Below are positions 25,962 through 36,283 of a DNA stretch of 64,000 nucleotides, piece after piece. The stretch's first letter is position 1. Every line of letters starts with the position of its first letter. The notes under the pieces were generated by a model. The model saw only the letters and a list, made by a program, of their open reading frames with translations. It made no database searches and was not told the DNA's origin. A program made the translations under genes and the position numbers. Origin of the DNA: an uncultured Flavobacteriaceae bacterium. GTDB lineage: Bacteria > Bacteroidota > Bacteroidia > Flavobacteriales > Flavobacteriaceae. The stretch is from assembly GCA_943789365.1 (NCBI GenBank), contig CALSTV010000001.1, positions 2,914,001 through 2,978,000 of the forward strand. The letters are read 5' to 3'.

Positions 25962-27707
25962 ATGAATTTTCTAAAAAATATTATTTCGTCGGCCCTAGGG
26001 GTTTTTATTGGCTTTGGCTTGCTTTCGATTTTTATAATTTCCATAGCAATTGCTTTTGGAGACGATACAGAAACAGTTGTTTCGGAAAATAGTGTTTTGA
26101 CGATCCAGCTCGAAGCGATAATTAAAGATTTCGCTCCGCAGGAGTTTGACCCATTTGGCGAAGTTTTCGGAACAGCCAATAAGTATATTGGGTTAAATAC
26201 CCTTGTTAAAGCAATTGAAGATGCCGCTAAAGATCCTAGAATTAAAGGAATTAGTATTGAAACAAACCAATTACAAGGAGGTATTTCGCAATTGGGTAGC
26301 ATACGAAATGCAATAGCTGCATTTCAAACATCGGGGAAGTTTGTTTATGCTTATGCAGATAATTATGATCAGAAGAACTACTATCTAAGTTCCATAGCAG
26401 ACTCTATCTTTGTGAGCCCTGTTGGTATGGTAGACTTTAAAGGTTTGTCTTCTGAGATTTTATTTTTTAAAGATTTTCAAGACAAGTACGGTGTGAAAAT
26501 GGAAGTGATTCGTCATGGAAAATACAAAAGCGCAGTGGAGCCATTTTTAGATAATAAATTGAGTGACGCCAATCGATCTCAAATGGAATCCTTACTACAT
26601 TCTCTGTGGAATGAATTGGTAGGTGTCATTTCTATTTCTCGAGATATTACAATAGCTGAACTCAATGCTATTGCAGACAATGCTATGGGACGTACAGCAA
26701 CCTTGTCTGTAAAACACAGACTTGTAGATAAGGTGCTTTATAAAGATATGTATGATTCTCGAATAAAATCTGTTCTTAATGTTGACGAACTGAAGTCAGT
26801 TACATTGATGGAGTATATGACAAGTACCATAGAAATGCCTATAAACACAAAGGAAAATAGCGTTGCTGTACTTTATGCTCAAGGCGATATTATTTATGGG
26901 GAAGGGGATGAAGAGACTATAGGACAAGGTTTGTTTGTAAAAGAATTGAATAAAATTCGCGAGGATAACAATGTTAAGGCAGTAGTTCTTAGAGTGAATT
27001 CCCCAGGAGGGAGTGCGTTGGCTTCCGATTTAATTTGGAGAGCATTGGAAATGGTCAAAACTGAAAAACCTTTAGTGGTTTCAATGGGCGATTATGCTGC
27101 TTCTGGGGGCTATTATATTTCTTGTAATGCCAATAAAGTGTTTGCGGAACCCACAACAATCACAGGTTCAATAGGTGTATTTGGAATTATGCCGAATGTG
27201 AGTGAATTGACGAATAAAATGGGAATTCATTCGGAGCAAGTTGCTACAAATAAAGGACCATCTTACAGTCCATTTAAGCCTATAGATAAAGCGTTTTATA
27301 CCCTAACACAGGAAAGTGTTGATCAAGTCTACACAACGTTTGTAGGTAATGTTTCTAAGGGAAGAGGAATGACTTTTGATCAAGTGCATGCCTTGGCGCA
27401 AGGAAGAGTGTGGACAGGGGAACAAGCGTATGAGAATGGTTTGGTAGATGCTGTAGGAGGGTTGGATGATGCCATAGCTTATGCCGCATCATTGGCCGAA
27501 GTTGACGATTACGAGGTGTTAAATTTCCCTAATTATGACAAAGACTTAAGAGAATCATTAATGGGGATTCCATTTATGTCGGTTAAAAATAAACTATTAA
27601 AAGAATGGGTAGGGAAAGAGCACTTCGAACTATTTCAACGTCTAAACAAGTTGCGCGAGGAAAAAGGAATACAAATGCGCATCCCTTTTGTGTTGAATAT
27701 TCAATAA
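25962..27707 (+). CDS. sppA: signal peptide peptidase SppA, long (67 kDa) type
   Basis: A 581-residue membrane serine protease that degrades leftover signal peptides. One N-terminal helix ([20 protein letters not shown]), then two tandem SppA domains. The Ser/Lys dyad is split between them as in E. coli: K189 in [11 protein letters not shown] and S381 in [12 protein letters not shown]. Start: the ATG at 25962 ([10 protein letters not shown]) fits the family; an in-frame ATG at 25953 is possible. The TTG at 25935 lies in the -7 element and is excluded. It is followed after 35 bases by the 5-oxoprolinase genes. Confidence 0.93.
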   Translation: MNFLKNIISSALGVFIGFGLLSIFIISIAIAFGDDTETVVSENSVLTIQLEAIIKDFAPQEFDPFGEVFGTANKYIGLNTLVKAIEDAAKDPRIKGISIETNQLQGGISQLGSIRNAIAAFQTSGKFVYAYADNYDQKNYYLSSIADSIFVSPVGMVDFKGLSSEILFFKDFQDKYGVKMEVIRHGKYKSAVEPFLDNKLSDANRSQMESLLHSLWNELVGVISISRDITIAELNAIADNAMGRTATLSVKHRLVDKVLYKDMYDSRIKSVLNVDELKSVTLMEYMTSTIEMPINTKENSVAVLYAQGDIIYGEGDEETIGQGLFVKELNKIREDNNVKAVVLRVNSPGGSALASDLIWRALEMVKTEKPLVVSMGDYAASGGYYISCNANKVFAEPTTITGSIGVFGIMPNVSELTNKMGIHSEQVATNKGPSYSPFKPIDKAFYTLTQESVDQVYTTFVGNVSKGRGMTFDQVHALAQGRVWTGEQAYENGLVDAVGGLDDAIAYAASLAEVDDYEVLNFPNYDKDLRESLMGIPFMSVKNKLLKEWVGKEHFELFQRLNKLREEKGIQMRIPFVLNIQ

Positions 27708-27742
27708 TTAGGCATTAGAATTACTTAAAAATCTAAATACCG

Positions 27743-28507
27743 ATGTTAAAGATAGATTTGAATTGTGATGTAGGGGAATCTTATTACGATACAATAATAG
27801 GGAATGATAGAGAAATCATCCCATTGATAAGCTCTTGCAATATTGCCTGTGGTTTTCATGGTGGAGATCCTTTAACGATTCACAATGCAATTGAATTGGC
27901 ATTAAAATCAGATGTAGCCGTTGGCGCGCATCCTTCTTTTCCAGATTTAGAGAATTTTGGACGAACGTATATGGCCATGTCTTCAGAAGCATTAGAGGCA
28001 TGCTTGCTGTATCAAATTGGTGCACTTCAATCCATGGTAAGAGCACAAGGTGGAAAATTGCAACACGTAAAACCACATGGTGCGTTGTACAATGCTGCTG
28101 TTACAGATTTTGAACTGGCATTATCTATTGCAAAGACGATTCAAAAAATTGATTCCTCTCTGTTTTTATTAGGTATGGCACACTCAGAAATGGAGAAGGC
28201 AGCTGCACATGTGGGAATTCGTTTTGCGGCAGAAGCTTTTGCGGATCGAAGTTATACCGCTGCTGGTAGTTTAGTTTCTAGATCAAGCGCCAATGCTGTC
28301 TTAAAAGATTTACGTATGGTGGCAGCCAGAACAAATCGCATGATAGTATCAAAGGAAATTGAAGCAGAAAATGGGACTGTTTTAAAGGTAGATTCGGCTA
28401 GTATTTGTGTTCATGGTGATACTGAAAATGCAATAGATTTGATTAGGGAAATTCGTAGTGAATGTGAGAAAAACAATATACAAATTCAATCATTTGGAAA
28501 TGTTTAG
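27743..28507 (+). CDS. pxpA: 5-oxoprolinase subunit A (LamB/YcsF family)
   Basis: A 254-residue member of the LamB/YcsF family, one of three parts of the ATP-dependent prokaryotic 5-oxoprolinase, which opens pyroglutamate to glutamate. LNCDVGESY at the start, SCNIACGFHGGDP, GAHPSFPDLENFGR, HVKPHGALYN and EAFADRSYT are family motifs. It leads the cluster pxpA-pxpB-pxpC; its stop overlaps the pxpB start by 8 bases. The role is clean-up of a harmful by-product of glutamine and peptide metabolism. Confidence 0.93.
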   Translation: MLKIDLNCDVGESYYDTIIGNDREIIPLISSCNIACGFHGGDPLTIHNAIELALKSDVAVGAHPSFPDLENFGRTYMAMSSEALEACLLYQIGALQSMVRAQGGKLQHVKPHGALYNAAVTDFELALSIAKTIQKIDSSLFLLGMAHSEMEKAAAHVGIRFAAEAFADRSYTAAGSLVSRSSANAVLKDLRMVAARTNRMIVSKEIEAENGTVLKVDSASICVHGDTENAIDLIREIRSECEKNNIQIQSFGNV

Positions 28508-29171
28508 TGTACAAGCTTATGGAGATTCAGCGGTCCTAATTGAATTTGGTACAGAGATAAACGAGCAGACACGTCTTGAAATACTTTCTTTTACCGAACA
28601 ATTGAAAGAGGATAAGATTGAAGGTGTAATTAATTGGATACCAGCATACACGACAGTTGTCATAGTTTATGATGTTTTTAAAATTAGTTTTTTACAACTA
28701 AAAAGAGAATTAGAAAAGGTTCAAATTAAAGTTCAGGACCTTGGGCTGGGTCGTTTGGTCCGAATTCCTGTTTGTTACGACACAAAATTTTCTTTGGACA
28801 TTGAAGAGGTGATGCTTCAAACAGGACTTAGCAGAGATGAAATCATCGAATTGCATACAACTCCTGAATATCAAGTCCATATGTTAGGTTTTGTACCTGG
28901 TTTCTTTTATCTAGGCGGTTTAGATACACGTCTTCATTGCGGGCGTAAAGAAAAACCACGAATTAAAATTGAGGCAGGTGCTGTTGGTATTGCTGGCAGT
29001 CAAACGGGTGTATACCCACTGGAGAGTCCGGGTGGTTGGCAGTTGCTAGGAAAAACTCCGATTGCGATGTTTGATAAAGACAGAAAAGATCGTCCTTTTT
29101 ATGTGCGCCAAGGAGATCGCGTTCAGTTTTATGAAATAACCCTAGAACAATACAAGCAGTTTAACCTATGA
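28500..29171 (+). CDS. pxpB: 5-oxoprolinase subunit B (KipI family)
   Basis: A 223-residue KipI-type protein. The start at ATG 28500 (MFSVQAYGDSAVLIEFG) is chosen over the ATG at 28458, because the family begins with this strand and the upstream codons lie inside pxpA. VPGFFYLGGLD, RKEKPRIKIEAGAVGIAG and YPLESPGGWQLLG are the diagnostic motifs. It overlaps pxpA by 8 bases and pxpC by 4 bases (ATGA), a sign of coupled translation and of complex formation with PxpC. Confidence 0.93.
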   Translation: MFSVQAYGDSAVLIEFGTEINEQTRLEILSFTEQLKEDKIEGVINWIPAYTTVVIVYDVFKISFLQLKRELEKVQIKVQDLGLGRLVRIPVCYDTKFSLDIEEVMLQTGLSRDEIIELHTTPEYQVHMLGFVPGFFYLGGLDTRLHCGRKEKPRIKIEAGAVGIAGSQTGVYPLESPGGWQLLGKTPIAMFDKDRKDRPFYVRQGDRVQFYEITLEQYKQFNL

Positions 29172-30088
29172 TTGAAATACTAAAACCAGGTTTTTTGAGT
29201 CTTGTTCAAGATGCTGGAAGGAAAGCGTATATGGACTGCGGTGTGCCTGTGTCTGGAGCAATGGATTCCGATTCCTATCTATTGGCAAATTGGTTGGTTG
29301 GAAACTCCTTAGATGCTGCGGTGCTGGAAGTTACGCTTATTGGGCCACAAATTTTATTTACAAGAGAAACGTGTATAGGTATTACGGGGGCAGCTATGAA
29401 TGCTACAATAGACAACAAACCTGTAACGATGTATGAGACAATCAAAGTGTCGAAGGGATCTGTTCTAAAGTTTGGTTCTGTAAAAACTGGTTGTAGAACC
29501 TATATTTCGTTCGAGGGAGGATTGAATGTTTCGAAGGAATTAGGAAGTAGATCTACTTATGTTTATGCAAAACTAGGAGGAGTTAAAGGACGTGCATTGC
29601 AAAAAGGGGATTGTATACCGCTAGGTAAAACTACCCTAAGGAAATTCCGAAAAGTACCTTTGGAATATCATCAAACTGTTTCAAGTATTATTGTGTTACG
29701 CGTATTGCCAAGTATAGAACATACTCATTTTGAAAAAGAATCTATTGCAAAATTTTACAGTACTGAATATACCATTGGTTCTCAAAGCAATCGTATGGGC
29801 TATCGCTTGGAAGGAGCAAGGTTGGCAATAAATGATCATAAGGAATTGGTTTCATCAGGAATTGTACAAGGAACGATACAGATTCCATCGAATGGACAAC
29901 CCATAATATTGCTGTCAGACGCGCAGACTACCGGAGGTTATCCTAGAATTGCAAATGTTATTGCCGCTGATCTTTCGCTTTTGGCACAACAGAAACCTGG
30001 TGATCGCGTTCGGTTTCGCAAAGTATCCTTAGAAGAAGCTCATCATTTGAACTTGATAAAAACAGAGAAGTTCGCAGCGCTGTTATGA
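29168..30088 (+). CDS. pxpC: 5-oxoprolinase subunit C (KipA family)
   Basis: A 306-residue KipA-type protein, the partner of PxpB; in some bacteria the two are fused. GFLSLVQDAGRKAYMDCGVPVSGAMD, SFEGGLNVSKELGSRSTY, and the C-terminal QSNRMGYRLEGARL, SSGIVQGTIQIPSNGQPI and DAQTTGGYPRI segments are conserved. It closes the cluster; a bidirectional hairpin follows. Confidence 0.93.
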   Translation: MIEILKPGFLSLVQDAGRKAYMDCGVPVSGAMDSDSYLLANWLVGNSLDAAVLEVTLIGPQILFTRETCIGITGAAMNATIDNKPVTMYETIKVSKGSVLKFGSVKTGCRTYISFEGGLNVSKELGSRSTYVYAKLGGVKGRALQKGDCIPLGKTTLRKFRKVPLEYHQTVSSIIVLRVLPSIEHTHFEKESIAKFYSTEYTIGSQSNRMGYRLEGARLAINDHKELVSSGIVQGTIQIPSNGQPIILLSDAQTTGGYPRIANVIAADLSLLAQQKPGDRVRFRKVSLEEAHHLNLIKTEKFAALL

Positions 30089-30120
30089 GTTGTCAAAAGG
30101 TCTAAACTTAGCATGTCTCA

Positions 30121-30154
30121 AAAAAAAAGAGATTGCCCAAAGACAATCTCTTTT
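30121..30154. terminator. bidirectional terminator between pxpC and mdh
   Basis: AAAAGAGATTG pairs with CAATCTCTTTT around an 8-base loop, flanked by A- and T-runs. It serves convergent pxpC (+) and mdh (-). Confidence 0.75.
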
Positions 30155-30175
30155 CGATTCTATAAGAGTGGTTGC

Positions 30176-31102
30176 TTATGCGTTCAGTAAACCGTTTGTC
30201 TTTTTAACGGCGGCAGCACTTTCAGCAAGTTTTGCTTTTTCTGCATCGTTGAGAGGAATTTCAACAATTTTTTCAATTCCATCTTTTCCTAGAACAACAG
30301 GAACTCCGATACACAAGTCACTTAATCCATATTCACCGTCTAGTAACGTTGAACAAGGGAATATTTTTTTCGTGTCGCATGCAATTGCTTGAACCATTGC
30401 AGAAACAGCCGCACCTGGAGCGTACCAAGCAGAAGTACCTAACATTCCTGTTAAAGTAGCGCCACCTACCATAGTAGCTTTGGCAACTTCTTCTAACTTT
30501 TCTTCAGATAAAAACTCACTTACAGGAACTGAGTTTCTCGTAGCTAAACTTGTCAAAGGAATCATACCAGTATCACTGTGACCTCCAATCACCATTCCGT
30601 CAACATCAGAAGCAGGAGCTCCTAAAGCTTCACTCAATCTGTATTTAAAACGAGCGCTGTCCAATGCACCACCCATACCAATAATTCTGTTTTTTGGTAA
30701 TCCAGTCGCTTGATGCGCTAAATAAGTCATCGTATCCATTGGGTTAGATACCACAATAATGATGGCGTCAGGAGAATGTTTGATGATGTTTTCAGAAACA
30801 CTTTTAACAATTCCGGCATTGATTCCGATCAATTCTTCACGCGTCATTCCTGGTTTACGAGGAATACCACTTGTAATTACGGCAATGGCACTTCCTGCTG
30901 TTTTTGAATAGTCATTTGTACTTCCTGTGATTTTTGTGTCAAAACCATTCAAAGAAGCTGTCTGCATAAGGTCCATCGCTTTTCCTTCTGCGTAGTTCTC
31001 TTTAATATCAACGATTACAACTTCACTTGCAAAATTTTTGATGGCAATGTACTCAGCACAACTTGCACCTACAGCACCTGCTCCAACAACAGTAACTTTC
31101 AT
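30176..31102 (-). CDS. mdh: malate dehydrogenase (LDH-like type)
   Basis: A 308-residue NAD-dependent enzyme of the citric acid cycle. The Rossmann loop is VVGAGAVGASCAE (residues 5-17), with D32 selecting NAD. The substrate arginines R82 and R88 (GIPRKPGMTR) and the catalytic His in GGHSDTGM are present; Arg at 82 where lactate enzymes carry Gln supports malate. IIVVSNPMDTMTYLA matches the tetrameric, LDH-like MDH group. It follows gyrB on the same strand, an order found in other flavobacteria, but over 500 bases and a terminator separate them. Confidence 0.95.
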   Translation of the reverse strand: MKVTVVGAGAVGASCAEYIAIKNFASEVVIVDIKENYAEGKAMDLMQTASLNGFDTKITGSTNDYSKTAGSAIAVITSGIPRKPGMTREELIGINAGIVKSVSENIIKHSPDAIIIVVSNPMDTMTYLAHQATGLPKNRIIGMGGALDSARFKYRLSEALGAPASDVDGMVIGGHSDTGMIPLTSLATRNSVPVSEFLSEEKLEEVAKATMVGGATLTGMLGTSAWYAPGAAVSAMVQAIACDTKKIFPCSTLLDGEYGLSDLCIGVPVVLGKDGIEKIVEIPLNDAEKAKLAESAAAVKKTNGLLNA

Positions 31103-31418
31103 ATTCTATCTATTTTTTGTTTGTAATTATTTATCTTTTCTTACGAGCGGTAAATTTAGGAATTAATCAGCGAAAAAACATGCTTTTTATAAAGAGTTTT
31201 TATTTTTTTTATTTGAGTTATTTACTTGTTTTTCTTAGAGTTATCTTTAGATATTGTATGATTATTGTCATTTTTTTTAGACTGAAATAGTGGTATAAAC
31301 TTCCTTTTGTCAATCCCTTATTTTTGCCTGTATTTTTTTAAGAATTGTGGATTTTTTAGCATCGTATTTTATTTGAATGATTGTTTTGGCTGGTTAGTCT
31401 GTGTTAACTGGTATTTGT

Positions 31419-31510
31419 TAGCAGGTAGCAGTTAGCCAGTAGCAGTGAGCAGGCAGCCGGTAGCAGGTAGCAGTTAGCCAGTAGCAGTGAGCAGGCAGCC
31501 GGTAGCAGGT
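31419..31510. repeat. 42-bp direct tandem repeat, about 2.2 copies
   Basis: The unit starting TAGCAGGTAGCAGTTAGCCA recurs exactly at 31419 and 31461, and a partial copy starts at 31503. The unit is itself built from short AGCAG and TAGC words. Confidence 0.85.
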
Positions 31511-31577
31511 AATTGGTATTGGTTAGCTCATAATTTGTAACTGGTTTAGGAACGGAGGTTTTAGCGTTTAGAGTATA

Positions 31578-31613
31578 AAAAAACTGCCTAAAATAAAATC
31601 TTAGGCAGTTTTG
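31578..31613 (-). terminator. terminator of gyrB
   Basis: AAAACTGCCTA pairs with TAGGCAGTTTT; the minus strand continues into a T-run. It lies just beyond the gyrB stop. Confidence 0.75.
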
Positions 31614-31636
31614 TGTGTTTTTCGAAAAATAGCTTC

Positions 31637-33932
<2,296 letters not shown>

Positions 33933-34463
33933 ATGAAAAAAGAACTCTTGAATTTGGAAGGAGACATTGTCTCGAAAATCTATGTAATTCGAAAACAAAA
34001 GGTGCTTTTAGACCGTGATTTGTCCTTCTTATACGGTGTAGAAACAAAGTACTTAAAGAGACAGGTAAGGAGAAATATCGAAAGATTCCCTATTGATTTT
34101 ATGTTTCAATTAGATGCAAAAGAATTTCACAATTGGAGGAGTCAATTTGTCACCTCCAATACTACAGATAAAATGGGTTTGAGGTATGCACCGTTTTGCT
34201 TTACAGAGCAAGGTGTAGCTATGTTGTCTAGTGTACTAAACAATAAAAAGGCGATTGCTGTAAATATTGAAATCATCCGAGTGTTTACAAAAATGCGTCA
34301 AGTACTTTTAGCGAATGTAAACTTACAAGTAGAATTTGAAAAAATAAAAAGACAGACATCTAACAATACCAGCAATATAGAACTGGTGTTTTCTTATTTG
34401 GATGAATTGACAACAAAACAAACTTTGAGAAAGCGAAGTACAAAAATAGGGTATAAAAAATAA
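33933..34463 (+). CDS. ORF6N domain protein, copy 1
   Basis: A 176-residue protein with an N-terminal ORF6N (KilA-N-like) domain: VSKIYVIRKQKVLLDRDLSFLYGVETKYLKRQVRRNIERFP, then FCFTEQGVAMLSSVLNNKKAIAVNIEIIRVF. ORF6N domains occur in phage, plasmid and chromosomal proteins and probably bind DNA. The C-terminal third is helical and charged. It is immediately followed (4 bases) by a second gene of the same family, to which it is nearly identical in parts. The role is unknown; such genes often travel with mobile elements, but no integrase or transposase is near. Confidence 0.85.
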   Translation: MKKELLNLEGDIVSKIYVIRKQKVLLDRDLSFLYGVETKYLKRQVRRNIERFPIDFMFQLDAKEFHNWRSQFVTSNTTDKMGLRYAPFCFTEQGVAMLSSVLNNKKAIAVNIEIIRVFTKMRQVLLANVNLQVEFEKIKRQTSNNTSNIELVFSYLDELTTKQTLRKRSTKIGYKK

Positions 34464-34466
34464 CAT

Positions 34467-35012
34467 ATGGAAAAAGAACTTTTAAATTTGGAAGGAGACA
34501 TCGTCTCAAAAATCTATGTAATTCGCAAACAAAAGGTGCTATTGGATAGCGATTTAGCAGCGTTGTATGGGGTAGAAACAAAAGTGTTAAAGCAGGCAGT
34601 TAGAAGAAATATAAAAAGATTTCCAACGGACTTTATGTTTGAATTGTCAAAAGAAGAGTTTGAGGACCTGAAATTGCAAGAGAACTTGAGGTCACAAAAT
34701 GTGACCTCAAGTTGGGGAGGCAATCGCTATACACCTATGGCCTTTACGGAGCACGGTGTTACGATGTTATCGAGTGTGTTAAAAAGTGATCGGGCAATGG
34801 ATATGAATGTAAGGGTTGTACGTGTATTTGCGAAAATGCGTCAAGTACTTTTAGCGAATGTAAACTTACAAGTAGAATTTGAAAAAATAAAACGGCAGAC
34901 TTCGAACAATACTAGTAATATAGAACTGGTGTTTTCTTATTTGGATGAATTTACCGCAAAGCAAGCTTCCAATAAACCAAAGACAAAGATTGGGTATAAA
35001 AAGCATAGCTAG
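34467..35012 (+). CDS. ORF6N domain protein, copy 2
   Basis: A 181-residue paralogue of the gene just upstream, with the same N-terminus (KELLNLEGDIVSKIYVIRKQ), the DLAALYGVETKVLKQAVRRN helix and FTEHGVTMLSSVLKSDRAMDMN. It differs from copy 1 in the middle (an LRSQNVTSSWGGNRY segment versus FVTSNTTDKMGLRY) but the stretch coding MRQVLLANVNLQVEFEKI is essentially identical in DNA. Its TAG stop falls in CTAG, which also gives the stop of the convergent gene. The second copy has the more typical ORF6N sequence. Confidence 0.85.
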   Translation: MEKELLNLEGDIVSKIYVIRKQKVLLDSDLAALYGVETKVLKQAVRRNIKRFPTDFMFELSKEEFEDLKLQENLRSQNVTSSWGGNRYTPMAFTEHGVTMLSSVLKSDRAMDMNVRVVRVFAKMRQVLLANVNLQVEFEKIKRQTSNNTSNIELVFSYLDEFTAKQASNKPKTKIGYKKHS

Positions 35013-35350
35013 TCAAAATCTTTAATAATTTGTTCTAGTTTGTTTTTTGTTTGATTTAGGTTTTTAAGTTTTATCCGAGCCTGATTTTTTAGCCCGAAAT
35101 AGACAAAAGAATAAAATACTAGATACAGAATAAAACAAAAAATAACAGAAGGATAATACGCTATATCCAAATGTTCTTGAATTGATTTACTTGAATATCG
35201 TCCGTGGTACGACGGGGCATAAAAAGAAAAACCAACTCCAAATAGAAAACCAAAAATAATTGATTTTAGTGACCACTGATTGCCTTTTTCGGTTTTAATT
35301 ATTTTTAATTGATTAACATACAATTGTTTTTCGTAGGCTTTTTTATCCAT
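35009..35350 (-). CDS. small membrane protein of unknown function
   Basis: A 113-residue protein with two hydrophobic segments (about 30-45, IIFGFLFGVGFSFYAP, and 67-88, YPSVIFCFILYLVFYSFVYFG) and Lys-rich ends. The C-terminal tail (KLKNLNQTKNKLEQIIKDF) may form a short coiled coil. No family recognised. Its stop overlaps the stop of the convergent ORF6N gene through CTAG. The AIG2-like gene lies 21 bases upstream on the same strand, so they may be co-transcribed. Confidence 0.6.
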   Translation of the reverse strand: MDKKAYEKQLYVNQLKIIKTEKGNQWSLKSIIFGFLFGVGFSFYAPSYHGRYSSKSIQEHLDIAYYPSVIFCFILYLVFYSFVYFGLKNQARIKLKNLNQTKNKLEQIIKDFD

Positions 35351-35371
35351 TTTGAGTTTTGGTTTAATCTT

Positions 35372-35698
35372 TTAGTCGTTTTTTGATATTATGCTGGATT
35401 GTTTCAAATATACCCATGCCATTCGATTACTTTTTAACTTTAGTCTTTTTCTTTGGTAAGCATTGGATTCGTAAAAATCCAACGCAGGAAAGTCGCTTTC
35501 ATCAATATCTAGAACTAGTCCAGTAATCTCATTGCCTTTAGATGGTATAGCTAAAGGGTACCAATTATTTCCAAGTTGAATTTTACTAAGTTTGAAATCT
35601 TCCAAAATATCGGGGATTGCAGGTGTAGTTCTTCCTAAAACTTCCTTTTGAATAGAAGTGTTTTGCAAAGTACCGTATACAAATAATCGAGCTTTCAT
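35372..35698 (-). CDS. gamma-glutamylcyclotransferase-like (AIG2/YtfP) protein
   Basis: A 108-residue protein of the GGCT-like fold. The glycine-rich VYGTLQN near the N-terminus and the later LDFYESNAYQRKRL, which carries the conserved acidic catalytic Glu, are the hallmarks. Members include gamma-glutamyl and gamma-glutamylamine cyclotransferases and many uncharacterised proteins; the substrate cannot be assigned. It is divergent from the gatC-gatA-gatB::aspS operon. A cyclotransferase producing 5-oxoproline would link with the 5-oxoprolinase genes in this window, but that is only a thought. Confidence 0.8.
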   Translation of the reverse strand: MKARLFVYGTLQNTSIQKEVLGRTTPAIPDILEDFKLSKIQLGNNWYPLAIPSKGNEITGLVLDIDESDFPALDFYESNAYQRKRLKLKSNRMAWVYLKQSSIISKND

Positions 35699-35852
35699 GG
35701 TTGTAAGAAAGAATTGGTTGTCAATAATATAGAAAACAGAATAGTAAATTAAAGATGTCGTAAAAATATTAAAATATACATGTAATTATAGGTTGAAAAT
35801 GGAATTTGTGTACAAACTGTTAAAAAACAATGGTTATCAAAACAATTCTACA

Positions 35853-35860
35853 TATCTTTG
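35853..35860 (+). promoter_or_regulatory. -7 element of the Asn leader-gatCAB operon
   Basis: TATCTTTG, an exact TAnnTTTG, 24 bases upstream of the leader ATG. The expected transcript start is near 35867. No clear -33 TTG. Confidence 0.6.
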
Positions 35861-35883
35861 ACACCGCTTTACAAGCATTGTAT

Positions 35884-35931
35884 ATGAATCGTAACAATAA
35901 CAATAATAATTTCAACAATCCTAATTATTAG
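35884..35931 (+). CDS. asparagine-rich leader peptide (attenuator)
   Basis: A 15-codon ORF encoding MNRNNNNNNFNNPNY, with ten Asn codons (AAC and AAT), stop TAG. It lies between a consensus -7 element and a strong terminator, ahead of genes that make Asn-tRNA(Asn). Ten of fifteen codons being the amino acid made by the downstream pathway is the classic layout of leader peptides such as those of his, thr or phe operons. A small hairpin (TCCTAA/TTAGGA) spans the stop codon. Inference: ribosomes stall on the Asn run when Asn-tRNA is scarce. AT-rich DNA can code Asn by chance, but the start, stop, position and paired hairpins all fit. Confidence 0.82.
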   Translation: MNRNNNNNNFNNPNY

Positions 35932-35934
35932 GAC

Positions 35935-35993
35935 GGAAGGCTATTGTTTTAAATAAAATATAAAAAGCCTTCCAAACGTTTGGAAGGCTTTTT
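35935..35993 (+). promoter_or_regulatory. transcription attenuator: antiterminator and terminator of gatC-gatA-gatB::aspS
   Basis: The terminator (35962-35993) is a perfect palindrome: AAAAAGCCTTCCAAA and its complement, ending in T5. Its 5' arm holds AGCCTTCC (35966-35973). The identical complement GGAAGGCT occurs upstream at 35935-35942, four bases after the leader stop. Pairing of 35935-35942 with 35966-35973 forms an antiterminator that excludes the terminator. A ribosome at the leader stop covers 35935-35942, so the terminator forms; a ribosome stalled on the Asn codons leaves it free. Confidence 0.82.
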
Positions 35994-36012
35994 ACATTCA
36001 AATAGTGAAACT

Positions 36013-36282
36013 ATGAGTAAAATAATGACTGTCGACATATTGTCGAGTATCAAAGGCGCACAACCTTCAGAGGCGGTTAACAAGTTGTTTGAAGAAATTA
36101 AAAACGCACAACCTTCTGTAGGAAAGGCTGTTTCGAATGTTGCTCGTAATGCTGTGTCCATTGACGATTTAAGAACAGATGTTGTGATCAAAAGTGAAGC
36201 TATTGAAAAGCAGATAATACGCGAGAATTTCCCCAAAGAGAAAAATGGCTATTTAGTAGTTTCTAAAGTTATAGAAGATTAG
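36013..36282 (+). CDS. gatC: Asp/Glu-tRNA amidotransferase subunit C (divergent)
   Basis: An 89-residue protein directly before gatA (1 base apart), where GatC belongs. The C-terminal half fits the GatC pattern: DDLRTDVV, then charged residues, then ENFPKEKNGYLVVSKVIE, comparable to the family's LRxDxV...NAP...GYFxVPKV ending. The N-terminal half (MTVDILSSIKGAQPSEAV...) does not show the usual RLELSEEE helix, so this is a divergent form. GatC wraps around GatA and GatB and stabilises them. ATG at 36013; an ATG at 36025 is also possible. The upstream ATG at 35980 lies inside the terminator stem and is rejected. Confidence 0.65.
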   Translation: MSKIMTVDILSSIKGAQPSEAVNKLFEEIKNAQPSVGKAVSNVARNAVSIDDLRTDVVIKSEAIEKQIIRENFPKEKNGYLVVSKVIED

Positions 36283-36283
36283 C

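Larger units (their letters stand above)
31103..31636. other. intergenic region with tandem repeat and gyrB terminator
   Basis: This 534-base gap holds a 42-bp tandem repeat (31419-31510), similar degenerate TAGC/TTGGTA-rich sequence around it, and the gyrB terminator. The part next to mdh contains only a 7-of-8 match to TAnnTTTG (TAAATTTA, minus strand). No gene was found. Confidence 0.5.

Noticed and set aside
30090-30392. 100-codon plus-strand frame after pxpC
   Set aside because: It crosses the bidirectional terminator and is antisense to the end of mdh.
31419-31510. Possible CRISPR array
   Set aside because: The 42-bp units are directly adjacent with no unique spacers, and no cas genes are near.
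35980-36012. Upstream ATG that would extend gatC by 11 codons
   Set aside because: It lies in the 3' arm of the attenuator terminator, and the added residues have no GatC character.
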